Assembly (NCBI GenBank): GCA_965219915.1
Contig: OZ244794.1
Coordinates: 2,356,001-2,420,000, forward strand
Reading direction: 5' to 3'
Length of the DNA: 64,000 nucleotides
Source of the DNA: Bin80 sp965219915
GTDB taxonomy: Bacteria; Bacteroidota; Rhodothermia; Rhodothermales; Bin80
Below the pieces are notes generated by a model that saw only the letters and a list, made by a program, of their open reading frames with translations, had not been told where the DNA came from and searched no databases. This document shows positions 10,417 through 18,391 of this stretch, piece by piece. Position numbers and translations under genes: made by a program. Each line of letters begins with the position of its first letter. Position 1 is the first letter of the stretch.

Positions 10417-10764
10417 TCAAGAACTCTGCACAGATGAGAGTGCAGCCTCAGAAGTGGGGTGCACTGAAATCAATTTATCAAATCCGCTCACCGCAACAAC
10501 TTCGCGGTTGAACTCGGAAAGCGAGCACATTGCGAACGCCTTTCCCGAGCTGGAGAGCTTTTTGGCGAGAATTAGGCAGATACGAAGTCCAGCACTGCTA
10601 ATGAACGAAACTTTTTCGAAGTCAAGTATCAGGGCACTATCGCCAGGCGATAGACCTTCCTCGGTCATAGCTAAGAAATCGTTACTGCTACTGCTGTCAA
10701 TACGGCCGAGCAGAGCCGCGATCGCGATGTTCCCCTCGCGCCGCCATTTTATGTCAAGTTTCAT
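10417..10764 (-). CDS. STAS-domain protein (anti-sigma factor antagonist-like)
   Basis: 115 residues forming a single STAS domain. The core 'LILDFEKVSFISSAGLR' (about residues 45-61) carries the Ser-Ser-x-Gly-Leu-Arg loop in which SpoIIAA/RsbV-type proteins are phosphorylated by an anti-sigma kinase. An AAGGGG ribosome-binding site lies about 8 bases before the ATG. Such proteins usually release a sigma factor from its anti-sigma partner or act in partner-switching circuits. No kinase or sigma gene is visible nearby. It heads the minus-strand run that leads into the PKS, so a regulatory link is possible; equally it could belong to an unrelated signalling pathway. Confidence 0.82.
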   Translation of the reverse strand: MKLDIKWRREGNIAIAALLGRIDSSSSNDFLAMTEEGLSPGDSALILDFEKVSFISSAGLRICLILAKKLSSSGKAFAMCSLSEFNREVVAVSGFDKLISVHPTSEAALSSVQSS

Positions 10765-11143
10765 GTTGGATTACCCCTTCAAGAGGATTTAATATTTGTT
10801 CAGTTCTATGAAGCACAGAAACGCGTTCTCAACAGGTACATAAAGTAATGCACGCAATCCCGACCCCCTCCGTGCGGCTTAGTATACGAAAACTTACTTG
10901 ATTTTTCAAATAAACCGGCGTCAAAGTTCCATTAATTGCACAACATGCCCCGAAGGGGCATCCTATTTCGATTGAGTAAGAATATCAATAATCTCGGCCA
11001 CACGCCAGATGAGTCAATCTGGTACAGGACAGCCTTGATAAAACATGGCCGAGTATCAGGAAGCTTTTCAGTCCGTGTCCGGAGGTATTTCCGCAAAGTT
11101 GACGGAGCATTTAGATACCTTTTCTCAATTCCGGAGTACGGAT
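10765..11143. other. Non-coding gap upstream of the STAS gene
   Basis: About 380 bp with no convincing gene. It must hold the promoter of the STAS/PKS run (minus strand) and the end of the pgpH pseudogene unit. It contains one strong small hairpin at 10945-10961 (7-bp stem ATGCCCC/GGGGCAT, GAA loop). The lower-similarity tail of the pgpH duplication fades out just below 11144. The short plus-strand frame over 11045-11257 is the complement of the decayed pgpH tail and is not a gene. Confidence 0.6.
10945..10961. other. GC-rich hairpin (ATGCCCC-GAA-GGGGCAT)
   Basis: Perfect 7-bp stem with a GAA triloop. It lies between the pgpH pseudogene end and the STAS promoter region. Neither side has a clean T-run, so it is at best a weak terminator; a repetitive extragenic-type hairpin is another possibility. 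Confidence 0.45.
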
Positions 11144-12663
11144 TCAGTCTTTACTGTACGTCTCAGGTGCGTCGGGATAACTGATACGAGTTTGGTGTAT
11201 GCCAATAAGCTGTTTGAGCAAAACTTCTATGATCAGAGAAATATCGCGGAGGATTAGACCAGTGTCGTCCAATTGCCCGCTGGCCACCCGCTGGGTAATG
11301 AGATGTTCGACTAATTTTTTAATTTCTCCCCGGTCATATCCTTCATTGTCCGGGATGCCGCCTCAACGGTATCGGTCAGCATTAGGATACCGGTCTCCTT
11401 GGAGGCCGGAAGGCGTGGACCTGGGTACCTAAAAGGAGATTCATCAGGAGTGGAATCGCTGCTCTCGGCTAATTCAATAGCCTGCCGATAGAAATACTCC
11501 GTTCGGGTAGTCCCGTGATGCGAACTGATAAAGGACATAACCTTGGCTGGAAGATGGTATTGCTCTCCAAGCTTTAGACCACTTGCCACATGACCGATAA
11601 TGATTCGAGCACTTGATTCTGGATCTAGATTGTCATGTGGATTTTTATCCCCAGCTAGGTTTTCAATAAAGTATTGAGGACCGAAGAGCTTACCAATGTC
11701 GTGGTAGAGTCCCCTACCCTCGTTAGTAGCACATCTGCACCAATTTCATCCGCCACCGATTCAGCAAGACTTGACACCTACACCGAATGATTGAATGTTC
11801 CGGGAGCATTCTTTATCAATTCTCTGAGCAAGGGTTGATTCGTATCTGACAGCTCCAGAAGGCGCATATCCGTAGTCACATCAAATACACGCTCAACCGG
11901 CCAGAGAAACGGATAAGCTGTAACTAAAAGGAATGACCCCACGCCTGCAAAAATCAGGCGTTCCTGAAGCTGCGGCCAGGCACTGCCTTCGTAAAGCCAT
12001 ATGGCCAACAGCGCCAAAGCATAACCACCAAGTGCATACGCTGCGGTCAAAAATAATTGTCCTCTATTGCGCAGTCCACGAGCGCTGAATATAGCTGTGG
12101 ATCCACCCACAAGAGTGGCCCAGGTATACGTGAAATTGGAATCAAGCATTAGCCCGCCAAGCAACGCTAAAACGAACGTGCCGAAAAATGCCAGGCGCGA
12201 ATCAAAAATCACAGTTAGCAAGACTGAAACGATGACAACGGGAACTGCATAAATGAATTGAGTAGGTGCAAACCGAACTACTATGCCAAACGAAACAACT
12301 ACCGCGGCATAAAACAAAGCTAGAATTAAGATGAACTTAGTACTGCGAAAGATCTCGGGACGCGCGTTCTTCAGGAATATCCCGAAAATACCGACAACCG
12401 TTAAGCCTAGCAACAACTGTCCAAGCAATTGTAGGCGTCCCTGGGTTGCTGACAATTCACTTCCCCGTTCTCTTTCCAAAGAATCCAGCTTCTGTTTGAT
12501 TTCCGGGGTAATACGTTCTCCGTTACGTACAATTCCTTCGCCCTCCGCCACCATACCTCGAACGGGCAAAATCAATGCTGCTGCTTCTCTGCGACGTAGT
12601 TCTGTTGGCTGGGATTGAAAGTTGAGCGAAGGCACAAAGATTGCTTCAATAAACTGGAATATC
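11144..12663 (-). pseudogene. Decayed partial copy of the pgpH-like HD phosphohydrolase gene
   Basis: This segment aligns along its whole length with the 3' two-thirds of the intact gene at 16037-17555 (1520 versus 1519 bp). The match begins abruptly at codons ATA-TTC (12663), so the first ~274 residues (first membrane helix and most of the outer domain) are missing and unrelated sequence is joined there. Three inactivating changes can be read. A TAG stop at 11778-11780 replaces a CAG Gln just after 'GTFNHS'. One base is lost in a C-run near 11711 (CCCC against CCTCC), before the HD motif region. One base is lost near 11320 in the 'GEKLKK' region. One extra codon is also present. The remaining frames 12719-11778 and 11589-11311 are fragments of one former gene. 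Confidence 0.93.
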
Positions 12664-12919
12664 TTCTGCCCTCCAACGCCAGAGAGGAAGCCATTCAGCT
12701 CTACCATGCTGTCGGACAAAAGCTCCTACGACAAACCGTCCTCTTCAAGCAGGGAACGACCCTGTAACTGCCTCCCTCCACATACAGAAATCCTTCGCAA
12801 ACCTTCGCAGAAGGACCGGATGTAGTGTTCACTTTTTTCAATAATCCCGCCCTAAGATATCCGTGCCAGAGGTAACCGCCGAAGTCAAGACAAAACGCTG
12901 CCGCCTATTCAATACGAAA
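12664..12919. other. Junction sequence beside the pgpH pseudogene
   Basis: Non-pgpH sequence joined to the truncated copy. A short minus-strand frame (TTG at 12719, reading MSDSMVELNGF) runs into the pseudogene and is probably fortuitous. No recognisable domain was found. Two near-identical short units 'CCTTCGCA' stand close together at about 12792-12810. Confidence 0.5.
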
Positions 12920-12952
12920 GCGCCCCGATACCACTGGTGAGCATCGGGGCGC
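12920..12952 (-). terminator. Rho-independent terminator of the T9SS-sorted protein gene
   Basis: Perfect 10-bp stem GCGCCCCGAT/ATCGGGGCGC (12943-12952 pairing with 12920-12929) with a 13-base loop. It lies 40 bp downstream of the minus-strand gene that ends at 12992, and TTTCGTATT follows on the minus strand. A short T-rich stretch on the plus side could make it act in both directions. Confidence 0.82.
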
Positions 12953-12991
12953 CTTCTTTGGATTCCGGGTAGCTGAACTACTCTGCATACA

Positions 12992-14389
12992 TTACTTCAC
13001 CAGCGTCATGAGACCCGTCTTCTCATACCTGCTTGCCGATCCTGTCGCAATCATCCGATACAGATAGGTTCCTGATGCAAGTTGAACGGCATTCAGTTCA
13101 ATGGTGTGGTTCACACCCGCTTCAAACACCAGTGAGGGTAACTCCATTACCTTGCGTCCCCACACATCACTGACCTGCAGTGTCACCTGCGCCCTCTCAG
13201 GAAGATCAAACTGGATCCGTGTTGACGGATTGAACGGGTTCGGGTAGTTCCCATGGAGCACGAACTCCGAAGGGATTTCGCCAATCTCGTCCTCAACGGC
13301 CGTTGATATACTAGGAAAGAATGAACCAGCCACAACGAGGTCTGGATTGCCGGGGAATATTCCAGGAGGAACTTGGACTATATTCCCATAGGTCGTTCTG
13401 AGAGTTCCTTCCACATCATCATTGGGATTATCTGGATCATCCCAGTAATAATCCACAAAAACAGCACTATCAGATTTGGCTGCTTCAATGATTTTGTACA
13501 CAAACGTCGTATCCCCTCTAAGATCGGGGTTGCCAAGAACCGTGCGACCTTGCCGGAAGGGGTCTGTTGCGTGGAAAAACACATACCCTTTCTCCGTTAT
13601 TACGTAGAGATAAACCGTGCCGTGTCTGAAGTGTCCGCCATCTTCAACCTTTATTCGGAACTGACATCCCAACTGACGAGTAAATGCTATCCCGCGCGAT
13701 TCACGAAGGTCTCGCAACCATTTCGTAGCACCGTCTACAAACATTTTTAGAGTTTCGCGGCTCACCACCTCGTCAGCAGAAACCTCTGGGAAATCAATAT
13801 CAGTAATAGGTCTACACAGATTTTCTAAATCCTGCGAATATCCACCAACAGCCACACGCTCCTGGTTGTGTATAGGTGCTTTGTATCGAATCGCAAAACT
13901 CGTCATCTTCGTACAGTCTGAGCGGTTCGCTGGATCACTGTATTTACAGTACTCCACCTTTATTGCTTCCTCGGTCTTTGCCTTCAACATCTCTTTGAAC
14001 ACCTCCGTCCCTTCTCCATCTGTTTGATCAAGGACGAATTGCTTGTTTAACTGGGGAGACTTCCCGTGAAAAGAAATGCGCCCCCCGTCACCAATCATTA
14101 TCAGATAGATCTCGCCTGAATGTAAATCAGAACCGTCTGTGTACAGATCCTGTAAGATTGCAAGCCCTTCGTCAAGGTCGTCCAATTTTTCAAACTCCGA
14201 GGCGGCCCAAGTGACAAAAGCCTTCAGTGAATCTTCATTCACGATTCCATCCTGACCCACGACAGCACTGGCTGTCACCTTCGGCACCTGCGCCTGTAGT
14301 GAGTTTGAATCTGAAAACTGGATCCCTGCTCCCAAAAAGATGATCAAGGTCAGGGTAGCTATAAATTTCAGTCTAATTGACAACATCAT
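12992..14389 (-). CDS. Secreted tandem Cache-like protein with T9SS type A sorting domain
   Basis: 465 residues. An N-terminal signal helix (about 5-25) is followed by two similar Cache-like modules, about 45-190 and 205-335. Each opens with 'ESLKAFV'/'ETLKMFV' helices and contains 'HSGEIYLIMIGDGGRISFHG' or 'RHGTVYLYVITEKGYVFFHA' strands typical of extracytoplasmic sensor folds. The last ~80 residues carry the type IX secretion sorting signal (NYPNPFNPST, then 'VSDVWGRKV' and a closing 'GLMTLVK'). Cache domains normally sit on membrane receptors; here there is no membrane or output domain, so the protein is predicted to be exported through the outer membrane and released or anchored. Its ligand and role are unknown. 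It stands alone between the pgpH pseudogene and an IS remnant, with its own terminator. Confidence 0.85.
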   Translation of the reverse strand: MMLSIRLKFIATLTLIIFLGAGIQFSDSNSLQAQVPKVTASAVVGQDGIVNEDSLKAFVTWAASEFEKLDDLDEGLAILQDLYTDGSDLHSGEIYLIMIGDGGRISFHGKSPQLNKQFVLDQTDGEGTEVFKEMLKAKTEEAIKVEYCKYSDPANRSDCTKMTSFAIRYKAPIHNQERVAVGGYSQDLENLCRPITDIDFPEVSADEVVSRETLKMFVDGATKWLRDLRESRGIAFTRQLGCQFRIKVEDGGHFRHGTVYLYVITEKGYVFFHATDPFRQGRTVLGNPDLRGDTTFVYKIIEAAKSDSAVFVDYYWDDPDNPNDDVEGTLRTTYGNIVQVPPGIFPGNPDLVVAGSFFPSISTAVEDEIGEIPSEFVLHGNYPNPFNPSTRIQFDLPERAQVTLQVSDVWGRKVMELPSLVFEAGVNHTIELNAVQLASGTYLYRMIATGSASRYEKTGLMTLVK

Positions 14390-14883
14390 ACTACTTGTAG
14401 GGTTTGACTGATTCGGCTAGGCTAAACATAAGGGAATTATAGTTAATAGTTGAAAGATCTCCGCTCATTCTCGCTCGATTTATTCAAATTCAGAGATAGA
14501 ATCGTCCATTGGATCATCCCTCCGCAGTATTATCTTCCTAACCATCTCACGCATGGTCATCCCGCAATAACGCGGATTTACGCACGGCTCGTCCAACATT
14601 TAGTCTAGGAAACTCTGATTAATCAGGGGCAGTTTCGTATTCATCTGAGCCTCTTGCAAGATTCCAAAATCTAAAACCAGGGGCAGATCACAAACGGAGC
14701 CCCCACAAGTCTCACAGCAAATATAATAACTCATCAAGTATTTGTTTCATCAATTATGTTCTTTGTCTGTTACACAATCGGTAATGTGGGTAAATTATTG
14801 TTAATTTGTGATAGGTTGTGTTTTTGGGGTAGAGTTTTGCAAGAGCCTCATCTTACTGGACCACAGACATTGATTACCGAGCC
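14390..14883. other. Non-coding gap between the T9SS gene and the IS remnant
   Basis: About 490 bp, AT-rich, with no credible reading frame. The part near 14390-14460 should hold the promoter of the T9SS gene. The part near 14820-14883 should be the left end of the transposable element. Short repeats 'CAGGGGCAG' occur at 14624 and about 14679, and 'GAGCCTC' at 14647 and 14843; none forms a convincing terminal inverted repeat. Confidence 0.5.
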
Positions 14884-15836
14884 ATGAGACAGGTTTCATT
14901 TGAGGACGCGAGTTACTGGAATCGAACCAAGAAGACTAGGAAGCAGCGTTTCCTGGCCCAGATGGACACGGTTCTTCCTTGGGAAGCAGTGCTGGACTTG
15001 ATCCGGCCGTTTTACTACAAGGGAGGCAAGGGGCGTCCGCCGATCAAGTTGGATACGATGCTGCGCATCTATTTTTTGCAGCAGTGGTATGGGTATTCGG
15101 ATCCGGCCATGGAGGATGCGTTGTACGACAACATGGCGGTGCGCATTTTCGCCCGTGTGGACGCTGGCCACGCTCCGGATGAGACGACCATTTGCAAGTT
15201 TCGCCATTTATTGGAGCAGCACGGCTTGACGCGGCAGCTGTTTGAGCTGAGTCGGGATATATTGGAAGAGCGTGGTCTGCTTGTGAAGACGGGGTCGATC
15301 GTGGATGCGACCATCATCTCGGCGCCCTCGTCAACGAAGAACAAGGCGAAGCAGCGCGATCCCGAGATGAAGTCGACGAAAAAGGGCAACAAGTGGTAAT
15401 TCGGTATGAAGGCGCATATCGGGACCGACACGCAAGGTCTGGTGCATAGTGTGGCGGTAACGCCTGCGAACGCACACGACGCTACGCAGATGGACGAATG
15501 TTTGCACGGCCAGGAGCATGTGATCTACGGCGACAAGGCCTACGTGAGCGCGTGGCGGAAGGCGGCGGCGGAAGCGCGGGGTGTGGAATGGCGTGTGTGC
15601 GCAAGGCAATCAGAAAGCGAAAGCTCAATTGTGCGGACCAGTCCTTCAACAAGAAGAGCAACCGGACCCGGGCCAGGGTTGAGCACACCTTCGGGGTGAT
15701 CAAGCATCTTTGGGGCTATCGAAGGACGCGCTACCGCGGCTTGGCCAAGAACGCGGCACAGGTCTACACGCTGGCCGCTCTGGCCAACTTCTACTTGGCC
15801 CGTGATTCACTGCTGGCTGCCGCGATCGCGGAATAG
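14884..15836 (+). mobile_element. IS5-family transposase, inactivated remnant
   Basis: The translated pieces together give a full IS5-type transposase of about 317 residues: 'RPPIKLDTMLRIYFLQQWYG', 'DPAMEDALYDNMAVR', 'PDETTICKFRHLLE', 'GSIVDATIISAPSS', then 'FGMKAHIGTDTQGLVHSV', 'GDKAYVS' and 'RVEHTFGVIKHLWGYRRTRYRGLAKN', i.e. DDE regions with the YREK-like end. The gene is broken twice. TAA at 15397-15399 sits between 'KGNKW' and 'FGMKA', where family members have Tyr. A one-base frame change near 15595-15610 moves the C-terminal third to another frame. Terminal inverted repeats and target duplication could not be fixed. Its strand is opposite to the flanking pgpH copies. Confidence 0.9.
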
Positions 15837-15840
15837 CTCT

Positions 15841-15868
15841 GCCAGACGCCACCGATGGCGCGTCTGGC
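15841..15868. repeat. Inverted repeat just after the transposase
   Basis: Perfect 9-bp stem GCCAGACGC/GCGTCTGGC with a 10-base loop, starting 5 bases after the transposase stop. It lacks a T-tract. It may be a transcription stop or part of the right end of the element. Confidence 0.55.
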
Positions 15869-16036
15869 GCCTTCAAAATGTATGTGGCAGTGTGCAAATA
15901 GAACGCATGTAGCCTGATAACAGCCTCCGTGGCCGCATTTCATGTCCGATTATGTCTCCTCTACCACCAAGAAGCTATTGATCAGAGCTTCCTTAACAGA
16001 ATATTCAGAAATCCTTCCTCTATTCAAGGTACAGAT

Positions 16037-17555
16037 TCAGTCTTTCTTTGTCGTTTCAGGTGCGTCCGGGTAACTAATACGAGTATGATGTATGCCAATA
16101 AGCTGTTTAAGCAAAACTTCTTTAATCAGAGAAATATCCCGGAGGGTTAGGCCAGTGTCGTCTAATTGCCCGCTGGCCACCCGCTGGGTAATGAGATGTT
16201 CGACTAGTTTTTTCAATTTCTCCCCGGTCATATCCTTCATTGTCCGGGACGCCGCCTCCACGGTATCGGTCAGCATTAAGATACCGGTCTCCTTGGAGGT
16301 CGGCCGTGGACCTGGGTACCTGAATGCAGATTCATCAAGAGTGGAATCGCTGGTCTCGGCTAATTCAACAGCCTGCCGATAGAAATACTCCGTTCGGGTA
16401 GTCCCGTGATGCGAACTGATAAAGGACATAACCTTGGCTGGAAGATGATATTGCTCTCCAAGCTTAAGACCACTTGCCACATGACCGATAATGATTCGTG
16501 CACTTGATTCTGGATCTAGATTGTCATGTGGGTTTTTATCCCCAGCCAAGTTCTCAATAAAGTACTGAGGACCGAAGAGCTTACCAATGTCGTGGTAGAG
16601 TCCTCCTACCCTCGTTAGTAGCACATCTGCACCAATTTCATCCGCTACCGATTCAGCAAGACTTGACACCTGCATCGAATGATTGAATGTTCCGGGAGCA
16701 TTCTTTATCAATTCTCTGAGCAAGGGTTGATTCGTATCTGATAGCTCCAGAAGGCGCATATCCGTAGTTACATCAAATACACGCTCAACCGCCCAGAGAA
16801 ACGGATAAGCTGTAACTAAAAGGAATGACCCTACCCCTGCATAAATCAGGCGTTCCTGAAGCTGCGGCCAGGCACTGCCCTCGTAAAGCCATATGGCCAA
16901 CAGCGCCACAGCGTAACCACCAAGTGCATATGCAGCGGTCAGAAATAATTGCCCTCTATTGCGCAGTCCACGCGCGCTGAATATTGCAGCGGATCCACCC
17001 ACAAGCGTGGCCCAGGTATACGTGAAATTGGAATCAAGCATTAGTCCGCCAAGCAACGCTAAAACGAACGTGCCGAAGAATGCCATCCGCGAATCAAAAA
17101 TTACAGTCAACAAGACTGAAACGATGACAACTGGAACTGCATAAATGAATTGAGTTGGTGCAAAACGAATCACTATGCCAAACGAAACAACTACCGCGGC
17201 ATAAAACAAAGCTAGAAGTAAGATGAACTTGGTACTGCGAAAGATCTCGGGGCGTGCGTTCCTCAGGAAAATTCCGAAAATACCAATGACCGTTAAGCCT
17301 AGCAATAACTGTCCAAGCAATTGTAGACGTCCCTGAGTTGCTGATAATTCACTTCCCCGTTCTCTTTCCAGAGAATCCAGCTTCTGTTTGATTTCCGGGG
17401 TAATGCGTTCTCCGTTACGTACAATTTCTTCGCCTTCTGCCACCATGCCACGAACAGGCAGAATCAATGCTTCTGCTTCTCTGCGACGTAGTTCTGTTGG
17501 CTCGGATTGATAGATGAGTGAAGGCACAAATATTGCTTCAATAAATTGGAATATC
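16037..17555 (-). repeat. Duplicated segment shared with 11144-12663
   Basis: The 3' two-thirds of pgpH is repeated in direct orientation at 11144-12663, with high identity across the coding part. Weak similarity continues some 20-30 bp past the stop. The duplicated units flank the T9SS gene and the IS5 remnant. Confidence 0.9.
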
Positions 17556-18376
17556 GCCGGGGCGCTGAGATGAGAATCCCCCTGAAGTACTGTTTCTTCC
17601 AGCCATACGCGAATTCGTTCGCGAGCTCCATGATGCCCAACGACGCTTGCTACTGTCCTTTGCTCAAAAGTCTGGGCAAGCGTATCCCGCACGGTCAGAT
17701 ATTCTGTGAGAACTGAATCTACCGGCACATCAAGTACTCCCTGAAGCTGGAGCCGTTGGCTTCGATCCGCGATTGCATCCAGTATGCGTTCAAAGAGTGG
17801 TGATTGAGTCGGAGCTAATCTGGTGGATGTCGGCATGTCGGGACTACGGCGAGCGTAATCCCAACCCAAGTGACGCCAGATTGAGCCACTAAGCCGGATC
17901 GGCGCCTGAAGACGCAAATCCATAAAGAGGAGAGAATCCTGTACCGTAGCAGTAGATAATTGCTCTGGCGAAAGATCCGTACCGGCAGCTATGCTGTCCC
18001 TCCGCGCCCCTATGAGGTAGTTTGTATAGGCACTAAACACGGCATCCAGTGATACGGCAATAGAATCTGCCATATTACGTGTCCGCTGCCTGGCTTCGTG
18101 AAAGGGGTAGAAGATTGGCTCGGTAGCCTCACGTACGCGGTGTCTTTCTGCGCGGAGCGAATCTTCGGATTTGTAAAGGGGAAATTCGAATTCCGCGATC
18201 AGCGTTTCTTCCTGCCACCGATCTCCCACAGACTTAGAAATCTCAGATATACTCCCACTCCTGAAAGCCAATGTGGTCACGATGAGCAGGACTATGAATA
18301 CAGCCAGCTTCAGTCCAAAAAAATCTCGGATCAGCGTGCGCACGCGCCAAATAATATATCTCCGTGGTGATCTCAT
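16037..18376 (-). CDS. pgpH: 7TM-HD phosphohydrolase, PgpH-type cyclic-di-AMP phosphodiesterase
   Basis: 779 residues with the PgpH/YqfF layout: one N-terminal membrane helix (about 15-35), a large extracytoplasmic 7TMR-HDED-type domain (about 40-320), a cluster of seven hydrophobic helices (about 335-530), then a cytoplasmic HD domain. The HD part shows 'GTFNHSMQVSSLAE', 'GGLYHDIGKL', 'NPHDNLDPESSARIIIGHV' and 'ISSHHGTTRTEYFYRQA', the metal-binding His/Asp pattern of the family. Known members hydrolyse c-di-AMP to pApA. It starts 15 bp after the SSS transporter stop, so the order MFS, SSS, pgpH looks like one transcript. A decayed second copy lies 3.4 kb away. No c-di-AMP cyclase gene is in the window. 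Confidence 0.9.
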   Translation of the reverse strand: MRSPRRYIIWRVRTLIRDFFGLKLAVFIVLLIVTTLAFRSGSISEISKSVGDRWQEETLIAEFEFPLYKSEDSLRAERHRVREATEPIFYPFHEARQRTRNMADSIAVSLDAVFSAYTNYLIGARRDSIAAGTDLSPEQLSTATVQDSLLFMDLRLQAPIRLSGSIWRHLGWDYARRSPDMPTSTRLAPTQSPLFERILDAIADRSQRLQLQGVLDVPVDSVLTEYLTVRDTLAQTFEQRTVASVVGHHGARERIRVWLEETVLQGDSHLSAPAIFQFIEAIFVPSLIYQSEPTELRRREAEALILPVRGMVAEGEEIVRNGERITPEIKQKLDSLERERGSELSATQGRLQLLGQLLLGLTVIGIFGIFLRNARPEIFRSTKFILLLALFYAAVVVSFGIVIRFAPTQFIYAVPVVIVSVLLTVIFDSRMAFFGTFVLALLGGLMLDSNFTYTWATLVGGSAAIFSARGLRNRGQLFLTAAYALGGYAVALLAIWLYEGSAWPQLQERLIYAGVGSFLLVTAYPFLWAVERVFDVTTDMRLLELSDTNQPLLRELIKNAPGTFNHSMQVSSLAESVADEIGADVLLTRVGGLYHDIGKLFGPQYFIENLAGDKNPHDNLDPESSARIIIGHVASGLKLGEQYHLPAKVMSFISSHHGTTRTEYFYRQAVELAETSDSTLDESAFRYPGPRPTSKETGILMLTDTVEAASRTMKDMTGEKLKKLVEHLITQRVASGQLDDTGLTLRDISLIKEVLLKQLIGIHHTRISYPDAPETTKKD

Positions 18377-18391
18377 CGAGTATCGATCATT

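Noticed and set aside
11045..11257. Short plus-strand frame, matched by another at 15929-16150
   Set aside because: Both are complements of the pgpH 3' ends; their likeness only reflects the pgpH duplication.
14647..14849. Possible IS terminal repeat pair GAGCCTCTTGCAAG and TTTTGCAAGAGCCTC
   Set aside because: Core TTGCAA is self-complementary, the pairing is imperfect, both lie on the left side of the transposase, and no matching copy was found on the right.
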